Shown: one piece after another, positions 1 to 12,400 of the stretch
How positions within the stretch are numbered: position 1 is the first letter of the stretch
Layout of the letters: the number at the start of each line of letters is the position of its first letter
Source: Valencia hispanica
Taxonomy: Eukaryota; Chordata; Actinopteri; Cyprinodontiformes; Valenciidae
Direction: 5' to 3'
DNA: 64,000 nt
Assembly (NCBI GenBank): GCA_963556495.2
Contig: OY747723.1
Coordinates: 14,540,501-14,604,500 of the forward strand
Notes under the pieces: generated by a model
The model's input: the letters and a program-made list of their open reading frames with translations, nothing else
The model's database searches: none
What the model was told of the DNA's origin: nothing
Made by a program: the position numbers and the translations under genes

Positions 1-188
1 ATCTATTATTAATCTAAAAAATAGATTGGTTGCATTAATTGTAGCTTTGCATTAAAAGGACCTCATGTGACTAAAATGTAGCTAAGAACAATGAGTAGCA
101 GTAAGAACTGAATGAGTAGCTTTCTCTATCACGAGGAAGCTCAGGATGAAATGTTTGACTTAAGTGAAGAAAGCTTCAGGATGTCTAA

Positions 189-335
189 GAGTGTTCGGCA
201 AGTGCCATGATTATTTCTAACTGAGGATTGAGCAACATAATTGTGTCGCCCCCTGTGCAGAGCTTGGTCAACAACGGTAGAAGATGAGTAAGAAGTGAGC
301 CTCCATGCATTGTGGGGGGAAAATACTTTTGGGGA
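189..335. repeat. intron segment duplicated at 1074-1206 (copy 1)
   Basis: This segment contains 'ctaactgaggattgagcaa', 'gtagaagatgag' and 'ccatgcattgtgggg', all repeated in the same order and orientation at 1074-1206. It lies 3' of exon 8B, whereas the other copy lies 5' of exon 8A, so the two copies bracket Tg1 repeat 8. Confidence 0.8.
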
Positions 336-389
336 CACACACTTTTAAAAAAGTTCAACTATTTGTCCTAATGAGATTTAGATTCTCAC

Positions 390-495
390 CTGCTCTGCTA
401 CAGTCTACCGAAGCTGCACCAGGTGGAGTCCTGGTTCCTGCTCTCTCCTGTCCTCTACTGTCCACACACCAACAATGTCCAATAGAACCATGGCA
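390..495 (-). CDS. nid2: nid2 exon Tg1-8B (last exon in window)
   Basis: This exon is 106 nt, phase 0 to 1. It encodes '[20 protein letters not shown]' then '[16 protein letters not shown]'. The frame continues in phase 1 off the left edge. Another repeat or the propeller region must follow, because no stop is reached. Confidence 0.95.
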
Positions 496-3400
496 CTAGA
501 AATGGTAAATAAACATTATATGCTGCCCCTGAAAGGACTTTAGGTGTCATAATTTCAAGTTAAATGAAAGCAATGAGGTAAAGATGAGTAAAGAAAGTCT
601 AACCTGCTGCGGTAGATAGAGTCCATTTTCATCACACTGAGGTACATAGGCTCCAACTAGAGGAATTCCATCTGGACCGGTGGTCTGGACACTGTCTCTG
701 TGGTGCTCACAGTGAGTCTTTGGACGTTCTGGCTCATCTAAACAAGAATGGTGCAGTGTCATGGACAAGGCTTTTGGGTCTTTACCGATTTTTTGCAGGA
801 GATTTAAGATTTTAGACAAACTGGTAGGTCAGACAAAGTCCAACTCAGGCCAGTTTAAATGTCCGAGCTGGTCTTCTGACCTAGATCCAAAATCAGATGA
901 TTGATCAGTTGTCTTCCTTCTTGATTATAGGAAAATGTATAATAATTAGTGCTTTATCTGCCACATAATCTAGCATATGAGCAAAACAAACCCTAAAACC
1001 ACAACAAAACTCCCTTCAAAAATGGTAGCATTAGTAAATATGAATGTCACCAGAGACAAAGACCAAGGATGAGTGTCAAGCAAGGGCCATGATTTCTAAC
1101 TGAGGATTGAGCAAAATAATTGTGTTGCCACCAGTGCAGAGCTTGACCAACAAGGGTAGAAGATGAATAGGTAGAGAGCTTCCATGCATTGTGGGGGAAA
1201 ATACTTTTGGGGAACTAAAGTGTGCTGCAGCTCCTGCAGCTCCTGCTGGAGGGTGGTTCCCGCAGGTGTGCTTCCAGTACTCAGTACCCTCATAGACCAG
1301 ACTCTAGTCAAACAGTGCAACATAGAAATCATTCCCCTAAATAGAACCCTCAACGTTTCAGCCCTGGATGGGAACATTCTACCCCAAAATACCCACAAAA
1401 CCAAACCTCTTCATTTAATCCTCTCAGGTAACCACCATGAAATTATTTCCTGTTTTTGTTTTTTACACCTCCACGCTCCCCCTTGTCCTTGGTTTTGACT
1501 GGCTCCAGAAACATAATCCTCATCTCAACTGGTCCAAATCCCGCATAGAGTCCTGGTCAACTAACTGTCTCCTCTGCTGTTTGTAGTCTGCCATTCCTTC
1601 AACCCCGCTCCTGGCACACCCAAAACAAGTCAACCCACCTGATCTATCCCATGTTCCGGAAGAATACCATGATTTAAGCAAAGTCTTTCAATAAAAGCAA
1701 AGCTTTCTCCCTCTCTCCACATTGTCCCTACTAATGCGCAATTGACCTCCTGCCTGGTGCCCCCTTACTTTCTAGCCACCTCTTCAACATGTCTAGACCA
1801 GAATGTGAATCTATGGAAAATTACATAAAGGAATCCTTAGCAACAGGTATCATCCGCCATTCATCTTCACCAGTGGAAGCGGGCTTCTTCTTCGTGAGTA
1901 AGAAAGATGGTTCCCTCCAACCCTGCATCGACTACAGAGGACTCAATCAAATCACCATTAAAAATCTAAATATCTATTGCCTCTCATCGCCTCTGCCTTT
2001 GATTCGGTCCAATGATGTCACCATCTTCACAAAATTAGACCTCCGCAATGCCTACCACCTAGTCCGCATCCGCCAGGGAGACAAGTGGAAAACCGCTTTC
2101 AGAACATCACTGGGACATTTTGAATCTTGTTATGCTATTCGGACTAACCAACGACCCTGCAGTGTTCCAAGCTCTGTTTAACAACGTCCTCCGTGACTAA
2201 CCCAACATTTTTATCTTCATTTACCTGGAAGACATATTAATTTACTCCAAAACCCTAGAAGATCACTAGAAACATGTCCACCTCATCCTCTAATGACTCC
2301 TCGATAGTCGCTTCTACGTGAAAGCCGAAAAATGTGAATTTCATCAGCCATCAGTTACCTTCCTAGGTTATATCCTCGGGGGCAGACAGGTTTGTACGGA
2401 TCCCACTAAAATAAAAGCAGCTCAAGACTGGCATATCCCTGATTCCTGTAAATAGCTACAAAGATTCCTTAGTTTTGCAAATTGCTATCGTTGATTCATA
2501 TGCAATTACAACCAGACTGCCCAACTCTCATAGCCCTCACATCCACCAAGACCACCTTTTCCTGGATCCCAGAAGCTGACTCTGCTTTCAACCAGCTTAA
2601 AAAGCAGTTCTCACAAGCCCCCATCCTGGTTCAGCCCGATCCCCACAAATAGTTTGTCATGGAGGTTGATGCCTCTGATACGGGGGTTGGGGCAGTCCTC
2701 TCTCAAAATTCTGACAATAAAATTCACTCTTGTGCCTTCCTCTCCAACCGTCTTGCACCTACAGAACACAATTACAACGTGGGGAATCAGGAACTCCTAG
2801 CCATAAAACTTGCCTTGCAGGAGTGCCGTCATTGGTTGGAGGGTGCTGAACATCCTATGCTGGTTTGGACTGATCACAAGAACCTCTCTTGCATTCAGTC
2901 AGCAAAACCTCTAAATTCTTGCCAGTCTCATTGGTCCCTGTTATTCTCCTGATTAAACCTTTCCATTTCCTGTCGCCCAGGTTCTAAGAACGTCAAGCCA
3001 GACGTCCGTTCTCGCCAGTTTGCCCTGGACAATGATGACAAGACTCCTGCCACCATCGTTCCGCCTAGTTGTACCATTGCTTCTCTCATGTGGGAAATTG
3101 AAGACATCATTAAACAAGCCCAGCAGAATTAACCCGATCCTTGTACCGGTTCAACGTCCCCTCCACAGCTCGATCTCATCTCATTCAATGGATCCACACC
3201 GCCCAGTTCTCATGTCACCCAGCTATCAGTCGCACCAGGTCCCTAATCAACTACAGATTCTGGTGGCCCTCCATGCATAATGATGTCAAAGACTGCATCC
3301 TCGACTCTCCCGTCTGTGCTTGTAAAGAATTCGGTAATAAGCCACCAGCTGGTCTTCTACAACCACTTTCCGTCCTGAATTGCCCCAGGTCCCATATAGC

Positions 3401-6400
3401 CGTTGATTTTGTCACTGGACTTTTTCCTTCAAAAGGTATGACCACCATCTTCTCTATAATAGACCATGTCTCTAAAGGCTGCCATCTCATCCCCTCAGGA
3501 AACACCTAATTGCCTCCCAGAGTGCCCAGCTCCTGGTAAAACAGGTCTTCCATCTATATGTTATACCCTAGGAACCTGTCTGACCATGGACTTCAGTTCA
3601 TCTCCCAAGTCAGAAAACAGTTCTGTTCAGCCCTCGGTGCCAAAGTCTGCCTCACTTCCGGTTATCAACCCCAGTTCAGCGGTCAACGGAACGCATGAAT
3701 CAAGAGCTTGAAGCAACTCTCAGATGTCTTACTTCCACCAATCCGACCAACTGAAGTCAATTCCTTCCATGTGTCATTTTTTGTACCCTCACCTGCTCTG
3801 CTGCAGTCTACATGAGCTGCACCAGGTGCAGTCCTGGTTCCTGCTCTCTCCTGTCCTCTACTGTCCACACACCAACAATGTCCAGTGGAAAAATGGCACT
3901 ACAAAAGTACAAGAAAGAAAATGTAGACACGAGTCTGGTTTTTAAGTTCAATGAAAGCTCATAATTATTAGTAAGGTAGTTAACCTGCTGTGGTTGATAC
4001 TGTCCATTTTCATCACACTGAGGTACATAGGCTCCAGGAGGAGGACGTCCATCTGAGCTGGTCTGGACACTGTCTCTGTGGTGCTCACAGTGAGTCTTTG
4101 GACGTTCTGGCTCATCTAAACAAGAATGATGCAGTGTCATGAACAAGGCTTTTGGGATCTTTAGTAAAGGTTGGTCATAAATCACATTATTGTTCCAGCA
4201 TAGGCCAAAAAAACTCATCCTAACTCTAAAGCATAGAGGTGGAGGGATGATGACTTGGGCATGTTTTGCAGACAGGTAATCAGACACACACACAAAAGTT
4301 CAACTATTTGTCATAATGAGATTTTGAGTCTCACCTGCTCTGCTACAGTCTACCAAAGCTGCACCCGGTGGAGTTCTAGTTCCTGCTCTCTCCTGTCCTC
4401 TATTGTCCACACACCAACAATGTCCAGTAGAACCATGGCACTAGAAACGGTAAATAAACAGTATATGTTGAACCTGAAAGGATTAGGACTTCAAGTGTCA
4501 TAAATTCAAGTTAAATTAGAGCATAGAAATAAAGATCAGGAAACAAAGTCTAACCTGGTGTGGTACATAGAGTCCATTTTCATCACATTGAGGTACATAG
4601 GCTCCAACTAGAGGAATTCCATCTGGACCGGAGGTCTGGGCACTGTCTCTGTGGAGCTCACAGGGAGTCTTTGGACGGTCTGGACTGACTGTTGTAAGAA
4701 CGAGACACGAGTTACACAATTTATTAGGAAAGTATTATCAGCAGAATATCAGGGTCATAAGGGTCCCATGCAGACATTCTGATGGTCTCAAGTCATTAAG
4801 CTCAACAATTATACTCTGCTTAAACCATTTAAATAGATAAAGTTATTGAAACATTTTTAACTTCTGTGTGTTACCAACTAAATAATCTCCTTTCCAGATA
4901 TTGCTCAGTATTTGGAAGCATATACTGTACATGTAAACTGTACGTTCTGGGAAATCATATACTGTACATGTAAACTGTACGTTCTGGGAAATCTGAAACC
5001 ATACCTGCTCTGGTGCAGTCTACACGAGGTGTACCAGGTGCAGTCCTAGTTTCTGCCAGCTCCTGTCCTCTACCGTCAACACACCAACAATATCCAGTAG
5101 AATAATGGCACTAGAACAGTAAACGATTATCATGTAGGTATAAAGAGTCTCAAATTAGAGGGGAAACACAGGAGATACACTGAGAAATCGGTGACCAGTG
5201 TTTGACTATTTCAGAAATCAGAAAGGGTTTTATTGCCAAATGTTGGGTAGGTTTACAACATTAGGAAATTGCTGCGGTACTTTGTGCAAACATACAAGAA
5301 CAAACAGACAAACACTTAAATAAAAATATAATATGCTAAACAGATTGATATATGCATGTGTGCAGGTAACGATCGGTGCAAGTCAGACAGGTGCAAAAAA
5401 ACCACAATATTCGTCATGTAACTGAGCGGGTGGTGGGAACAGTCTTAGGGTTATTGTTCATGAGTCCAACAACAGAGGGGAAGAAACTGTTCTTATGGCG
5501 AGAGCATATTTGCAGCTTGACCGGCTGGCTCGAATACCCAAAAAAGCAATATTTTTCCAATTGGTTAACAAACCATGAGTAAGTGCTACAAGGTAATGCT
5601 GAGAACACTCTTCAATGAGGAAGCTGTTACTGAGTGATGAAAATGGAAATTTGTTTTCAATATTACTGACTACTTTAGATTGAAGTAAAAGGAAACATGT
5701 GAGAAACTACTGAAGAAAGAAACTCTTCTCCACAGCATGCCTGTGGTTCCTTCAGACTGTAAGACAGTGAGAGAGAGCAAGACTTTCAGCAGACACCAGT
5801 AAGGCTGACCATATTACAGTACAGTGGCTGTCTTATCCTTTAGAGCTTCTAAACTCTGCCTGTTATAGAACAAGCTGGATTTGGAAATGTTGATAGCTCT
5901 TTTGAATTTGAAAAGTTAAGGTAAAGATCTATATTTTACTAATGTTAGCTGGTGCAACAATCGTGCTAACTACTACTATAAGACACTAACCACAATTTAA
6001 AGTACAAACTCCGTAATAATTTATGTTCCTTTTTGCAGCGACGGCTAGGTTGTGCTTGGTGTGATGTTGCCTTTTCTGCTAATATATTTCAGTGAAAAAA
6101 GTATTTGCCACCTTACACATTGCTTCTGTTTTTGCTTTTTTTGTCTTGTGAGCCACATTCTTATGTATTAGTAAATTAGTAAATACAAAATGCAAGTTTG
6201 AAATGATAAATACATGAATTTTATTTAAAGGGGAAAGAACAATCCAAACCAACCTTGCCCAGTGTGAATAAGTAATTGCTCCCTAAACCTACTTTCGACC
6301 ACTTTTCTTTACAGGATTGTTATTGTTCAGCGATGTGATTTTTAAGCAAGATGTAACGGGACGCTCCCTTATGTCTTGCGAGTGAACAGAATCCTTTTCC

Positions 6401-9400
6401 AAATATCCTTGGGATTATTAAGATCTTGAGGTAAACATGAGACCGACCTTTTTAATCTTTAGCAGTAGTTTTGCCTGAAAACTGTCTTTTTGAATTTCTT
6501 TAGTTCAGTTTAGTTGAGTGTCAGCGTCTGTCAGCCCGTCAAGACCGGCTCCCTATCAAGCACGGTTTTTAACTGGTTTAAAACCTTTTAAAGACTGGTT
6601 TTAACGAATTTTTAAACACCACTGACTTATTAATAACCAGGACATTTTTTGCCGGATCGTTTTAATTGGTGGGAAGCGCGGATTACTTCTCCCCCACCAT
6701 GCCTCCACTCACCTGCAGTCCTGGGTGTGATGGCTGCGCAAAACTTAGCCAGAGGGTTCTGGAGCTGGAGCAGAGGATCTCAACACTCCACCAAATCCAG
6801 GACCATGAGCGCGACGTGGACATCATCTTCGGCCGGACTTTCGCCACCGCCAGCAGTGCACAGCTGGCGGACACCATTCCCTGCCAGCCCGGCGAAGCTG
6901 TGGGGGGAGGATCCATCGCTGGGCCTCCAGGCGGACTCGGGGTGCCAAACTCCCATGTAACATCTGCAGCAGAGGAGGACCGCTGGTTCCATCAGCTCTA
7001 CTCCGGTGCTCCAGGGTGCCCGGTTAACGGTTGGGCCAGGCCGCGGTGGATGCGCTCGGAGCAGCCGCCACCGCTCTCCTCCAACCTGCCTGCCTCTATC
7101 AAACCGTTTCAGCGCCCTGGATGCGGATTTCCCTCCTCTGACAGCCCCTGGTCGCCGTAGCTCCGTAGGAGCGCCGCTTAATCCCTCCCAGCAGCAGGAG
7201 CAACAGCCGGACTCCCGCAGCCCCCCACATCGCGCCAAACCTCGGGCTGGAGCCAGAACTCGCAGAGGAGTGCTCCACCTCATCCCGAACCCACGGAACG
7301 AGCCCTCGGCGCCGATTAAACATCGCTGCAGTCCTGGGGAAGCTTCTACACCTGGCACACAGCAAGTCCTGGATGGTGAACGATCCTCTGCCCAGCAAAC
7401 ATCCGCCTGCAGACCCGCCGCCCACCACACTCATCATCGGGGACTCTATCATCAGAAACGTGAGGATGAGAGGAGCCCTTACACTGTGTTTCCCTGGAGC
7501 CACTGTCACGGACATTACCGAACAGATCCTGCAGCTCATTGATCATCACAAATCTGTGAGTAAAGTTGTGATTCATGCTGGCACCAATGACATTTATAAA
7601 CAGCAGACTGAGCTCCTGAAGCGTGATTTTATTCACCTTTTTAATCTTCTAGAAAACACACATGTCTCTGTTTTTATTTCTCACCCCACTCCCACTATCG
7701 GCAGAGGAATTGGCCGTTTTAGCAGACTTTTATCCCTTAATACTTTGCTCTCCTCCATCACCGCCATTCACAATATTGGTTTTATAGACAATTTTAACAT
7801 TTTTTGGGGCAAGAAGCACCTGTCTGGACCAGATGGGCTCCATCTAAATAGACAAGGCATGTACACTGACATTGAGCCTGGCATGTCCACGCCCCCCCCT
7901 GTCAACTACACTGGCCACAGCTGCCCCTGCCCTCTCTGATTCCTCCGCCACATCCTGATGTGCAAATGGTCCCTGCTCCTATGAACTCACCCCTGATTTT
8001 AACAGTAACTCACATACTGGACTTGGACCTTGCTCTACCTCATTCATAACTGTTATTATCAGCAGAGAGTGGAGTAAAAATCATAAACCAAACAAATGCA
8101 ATCCAAATAATCTCAAAAAGTTGCCAAAAGCCCCACTTTCAGTAAATCATACAGTCCCTTCATCTCCAATCACTCTTAATATGGCACTTTTTAATGTTCG
8201 CTCTCTGCTGAACAAAACTTTTATAATAAATGATCTGATTTTAGACCATAATCTTCATTGTTTATTTTTAACAGAAACTTGGCTGAGTGCAGATGCCCCT
8301 GTTGTTCTTACAGAGGCCTCCCCACCTAATTTTAACTTCACTTATTCTACGAGGAGTAGCAAAAGGGGAGGCGGAACTGCTTTTATGAGTTCATCAACAC
8401 TTTCCGCCAAACCTGTTTTATTTGATAACTATTTTACTTTTGAATATAATGCAAATGTTTTTAGCACTCCTCAGATTTTATGTCACAATTTATAGGCCTC
8501 CAAAAAAGAATGCACTTTTTATTCAAGAATTTTCAAGAGTTTTTATCAATTTTTGCACAACTCCTTTGAAAGGATCATTTTAGCTGGTGATTTTAATCTA
8601 CATATAGATAACCTTTTAGATCCTTTATCAACAGATTTTTTAAACATTCTGACTTATATGGATTTTAGCCAACATGTCATGCAGCCGACTCACAACAAAG
8701 GACACACCCTGGACTTGGTCATCACGCATGGCCTGTCCACCCGTGTGTCCTCTGTTGTTGACTTGGCTGCCTCTGACCACTACTGTGTGATTTTTAACAT
8801 CACCAGTTTTATTCAGCAGGAGACCTCTGTGAGAACTGTCAGGAAGCGCCATCTAACCCCTGAAGTGGCTGCAGGTTTTCTGGAAATTTAAAAAAAGAAT
8901 TCTCCTATTGTTTTACCTGCCCCCTGTGATTTTATTGTCAAGGATTTTAACAGAAGGCTTCAGTCCACTCTTGACCGGCTTGCTCCACTACAAGTTAAAA
9001 GTTTAAAATCTAAAGCTGCAACGCCGTGGGAAAAATGAAAAACTTCGAAAAATGAAGAGAAATTGTAGGGCGGCAGAGAGAAAATGGAGGAAAAGTAAAA
9101 CCACAATGAACCATCAAATATACACAGATCTTCTCAAATTATACAATAATGCAGTAAGAAATTCATACCTCTCCAAAATCATCTCGGAACATAAAAATAA
9201 TTCCAAAATCCTTTTTTCCACCATTGATAAACTTTTAAAAGAGCTACTACTGCATTTCCTAAAACCCCCTCAAACACTCTTTGTGAGGAGTTTGCAGACC
9301 ACTTCAGAGGGAAGGTAGACACGATCAGATGTAAGATTTTATCTTCTCAGAGTAACATGGTTTTAGACAAATCTGAGTGTGTGTCTTTACCAGAGGAAAC

Positions 9401-12400
9401 GCTGGACAGTTTTGTCCTGGTAGAAGCTGGGACTCTTAAATAAAGTTTTCTCCTCAGTGAGGCCCACCACATGTGTTTTGGAACCGATTCCCACTTCCTT
9501 TTTTAAGCAATTTTATGGATCTTTTAGAGATGAGATTTTAACCATGATGAATTGCTCCCTTCAGACGGGGGTCTTTCCTGCCGCCTTTAAAGGGGCGGTA
9601 GTGAGGCCCCTGTTGAAAAAGAGCAATTTAGATTTTAATGATTTTAACAATTTTAGACCGGTATCTAACTTACCTTTTTTAAGCAAATAGTTTTAATTCA
9701 AATTAATTATGTTATTAATGAGCACAATGTCCTGGAGAAATTTCAGTCTGGTTTTAGGGTGAACCACACGGCCCTTCTAAAGATTTTAAATGATTTTAGA
9801 TTAAACTATGATGCACAGAGGGTGACAGTGTTGGTTCTACTGGATCTAAGCGCTGCCTTCGATACAGTAGACCACACTATTCTTTTAACCCGTTTAAAAC
9901 AGATTGGCCTCTCTGGTGCTGTTCACAAATGGTTCACATCCTATCTCACAGACAGGACTTTTATGGTAAGTTTAGATACCAGCTCCTCTAGGGTCCATAG
10001 GATTACATGTGGTGTGCCCCAGGGTTCGATTTTAGGCCCAGTGCTTTTTAACCTGTATATGCTCCCTCTTGGCAGCATCATCAGAAGACATGGAGTCAAC
10101 TTTCACAGTTATGCTGATGATACACAGCTGTACATCTCCATGTCTCCCGATGACACACGGCCAATGGATGCACTTTTTAACTGCATTTTAGACATTAAAT
10201 CCTGGATGGCAGAAAACTTTCTCCAGCTCAACCAGGACAAAACTGAAGTTTTAGTCATCGGTCCTGAGACTCAGAGAGAGAAACTTTTACCAAAACTACA
10301 ATCACTGTCTTTTAATCCCTCTTTACAAGTGAAGAACCTGGGTGTGATTTTTGACTCTGAGCTGACTTTTATTCCTCACATAAAAAATATCACTAAAACA
10401 GGTTTTTATCAACTAAAGAACATCGCAAGAGTCTGCCCCATTCTCTCTCGGGCCAACACGGAGACACTGATGCATGCTTTTATCTCCAGTAGAATTGATT
10501 ACTGTAATGCCCTGCTTTCTGGTCTTCCCAAAAAGAGTATATCAGGTTTACAACTACTACAAAAATCAGCAGCACGTGTTCTGACGAAGACCAGGAGGTG
10601 GGAGCACATTACACCGGTCTTAAAATCATTGCATTGGCTCCCCGTACATTTCAGGATCGACTTTAAGGTTCTTTTAATGGTTTTTAAGTGTCTTAATGGT
10701 CTTGGGCCTTCTTATCTCTCTGAACTGCTTTTACCATATAAACCTTCGCGGTCTCTGCGCTCCTCTGGCAGCCGTCTCCTTGTCACCCCAAAAGTCAGGA
10801 CACACACGCAAGCCGAGGCGTCTTTCCAGTTTTATGGCCCTCACCTCTGGAACAGGCTGCCAGAGAACCTCAGGGCTGCAGAGAACGTTCATGTTTTTAA
10901 GAGGAGGCTCAAGACTCACCTTTTTAGCCTAGCTTTAAACTGATTATTATTTATTACTGTCTGTTTAATTGCTCTGCATGTTTTATATGATTATATTTTT
11001 ATCAGTTTTACTATTTAATCTTAGCACGTTAATTTACTTTTTATTTTTATACTTTAATTTATCTTAATCCCCATTCCAGTGTTTCCTCTTTGGGAGCCCT
11101 CTGCCCCGGCAGCGGTGGTCGGCTGTGGCTGCCTGGGTGCTCTCCAGGTGGAGCTTAGGTGGAGGTGGGGGTCTTGGCCTTGCCTCCACTGGGTGCCCTG
11201 TGTCGGTGCCTCGGCTGCTGCTGTTAATCTACCGCTGCCGGGGCAGATGGCTCCTCTGACGGCGTTTCCTTGCATGGTTCATCTACACTCCGCCCAATGT
11301 CCTTTTTTACATTTTCTTTTAACTGTGTGTGTGCATGGGAGTTGGGTTGGGGGGTGGGGGGTATAACTGTGACCATGCTTTTAAATCTGTGGGGGAGGGA
11401 AGGGAAGGTGGTTTTATGTGGGGTCATTTTAATCTGTAAAGCACTTTGTGATGCAACTTCTTGTATGAAAAGCGCTTTATAAATAAAGTTTGATTTGATT
11501 TGAATGTATTATATGTTGCTTTTTGAGATAGTCAACCTGCTTCATGTGGTAATCAGATAACCAGTTACCATGCCTGGTTTTGGCCAGTGAAACTGAGCCA
11601 AAAAGATGTGGTTAATCTGAGTTAATTCATGGTTTAACAAGGGATGAAATTACTTTTTCACATCGGGTTTGGTCAACTCTTTTCCCTCAATAAATGAAAG
11701 AACAAAGGTCATTTGGTCTGATGTCAATGTTCGTTCGATGTTCTGAAACCTTTAAGTGTAACAAAAAAGCAAAAACAAAAGAAATCTTTAAGGGGGCAAA
11801 TACTTTTCCCACAGAACTGTCAGTAAGGACCATCCACCACAACAAGGCTAGAAAAATGATTTAGAATGTTGTTATAATACTTCTTTATGGTTCTTATGTT
11901 TTTTAAATTTCAGAAATTAGACTCTACAAGAATCCAGACAAGCTGCCCAAAGCTTTAGTAAAAACTGAAATATAACCCCAAAATTTGACTAAGTAAATCA
12001 CTACAACACACTTAAAGTTAGGTGAAATGTCCCAGTAAAGATCAGTGAAATGCATCTAACCTGCTTTGGTAGGTAGAGTCCATTTTCATCACATTGAGGT
12101 ACATAGGCTCCAAGTTGAGGAAGTTCGTCCGGAGTGGTGGTCTGCACACTTTCTCTGTGACGCTCACAGTGAGTCCTAGGACGCTCTAGCTCATTTGAGA
12201 GAATACATCTTTTTTTAAACAATTTATTGGGAAACATGCATGACATTTGGAGAAGAGGTGGTTTAAATTTTTTGTTTTTTTCGCTCATATTGGAAATGTT
12301 TATTTTGGAGCAGTCAAACCCTCCCTTATGGAAAAAACACATTGTTTCACATGGGCAAAATCACATGGGATAACAGGTGAAAAATCTTTTACCTATGTGA

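Larger units (their letters stand above)
1215..3760 (+). mobile_element. decayed Ty3/gypsy-type LTR retrotransposon, internal part only
   Basis: In plus-strand order the sequence shows protease, reverse transcriptase, RNase H and integrase segments in shifting frames with many stops, which is the pol order of Ty3/gypsy elements. No LTRs, tRNA primer-binding site or polypurine tract were recognised. It lies antisense to nid2 in the intron between Tg1-7B and 8A. It is non-functional: the RT active-site box reads 'YLED' where 'YVDD' or 'YIDD' is usual. Confidence 0.88.
6500..11503 (+). mobile_element. L2/CR1-type LINE, near full length, antisense to nid2
   Basis: ORF1 carries an SGNH-type esterase, and ORF2 carries an apurinic-type endonuclease and reverse transcriptase. 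The 3' end 'gcgctttataaataaagttt' plus short 'tgattt' repeats is typical of fish L2 elements. It lies in the Tg1-5A/5B intron. The 5' limit is approximate. Both ORFs contain breaks, so this copy is inactive. Confidence 0.88.
6090..11820. mobile_element. Tc1-like nonautonomous element split by a LINE
   Basis: The left end (6090-6109, 'agtgaaaaaagtatttgcc') and the reverse complement of the right end (11796-11820, 'gggaaaagtatttgccccc') match, as do further segments such as 'ttctgtttttgcttttt'. The two halves (about 6090-6480 and 11505-11820) are an ordinary-sized terminal-inverted-repeat MITE once the LINE between them is discounted. The exact left break is uncertain. Confidence 0.75.

Noticed and set aside
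6780..7430. 216-codon minus-strand reading frame
   Set aside because: It is the antisense shadow of GC-rich LINE ORF1. The plus strand carries the recognisable esterase domain.
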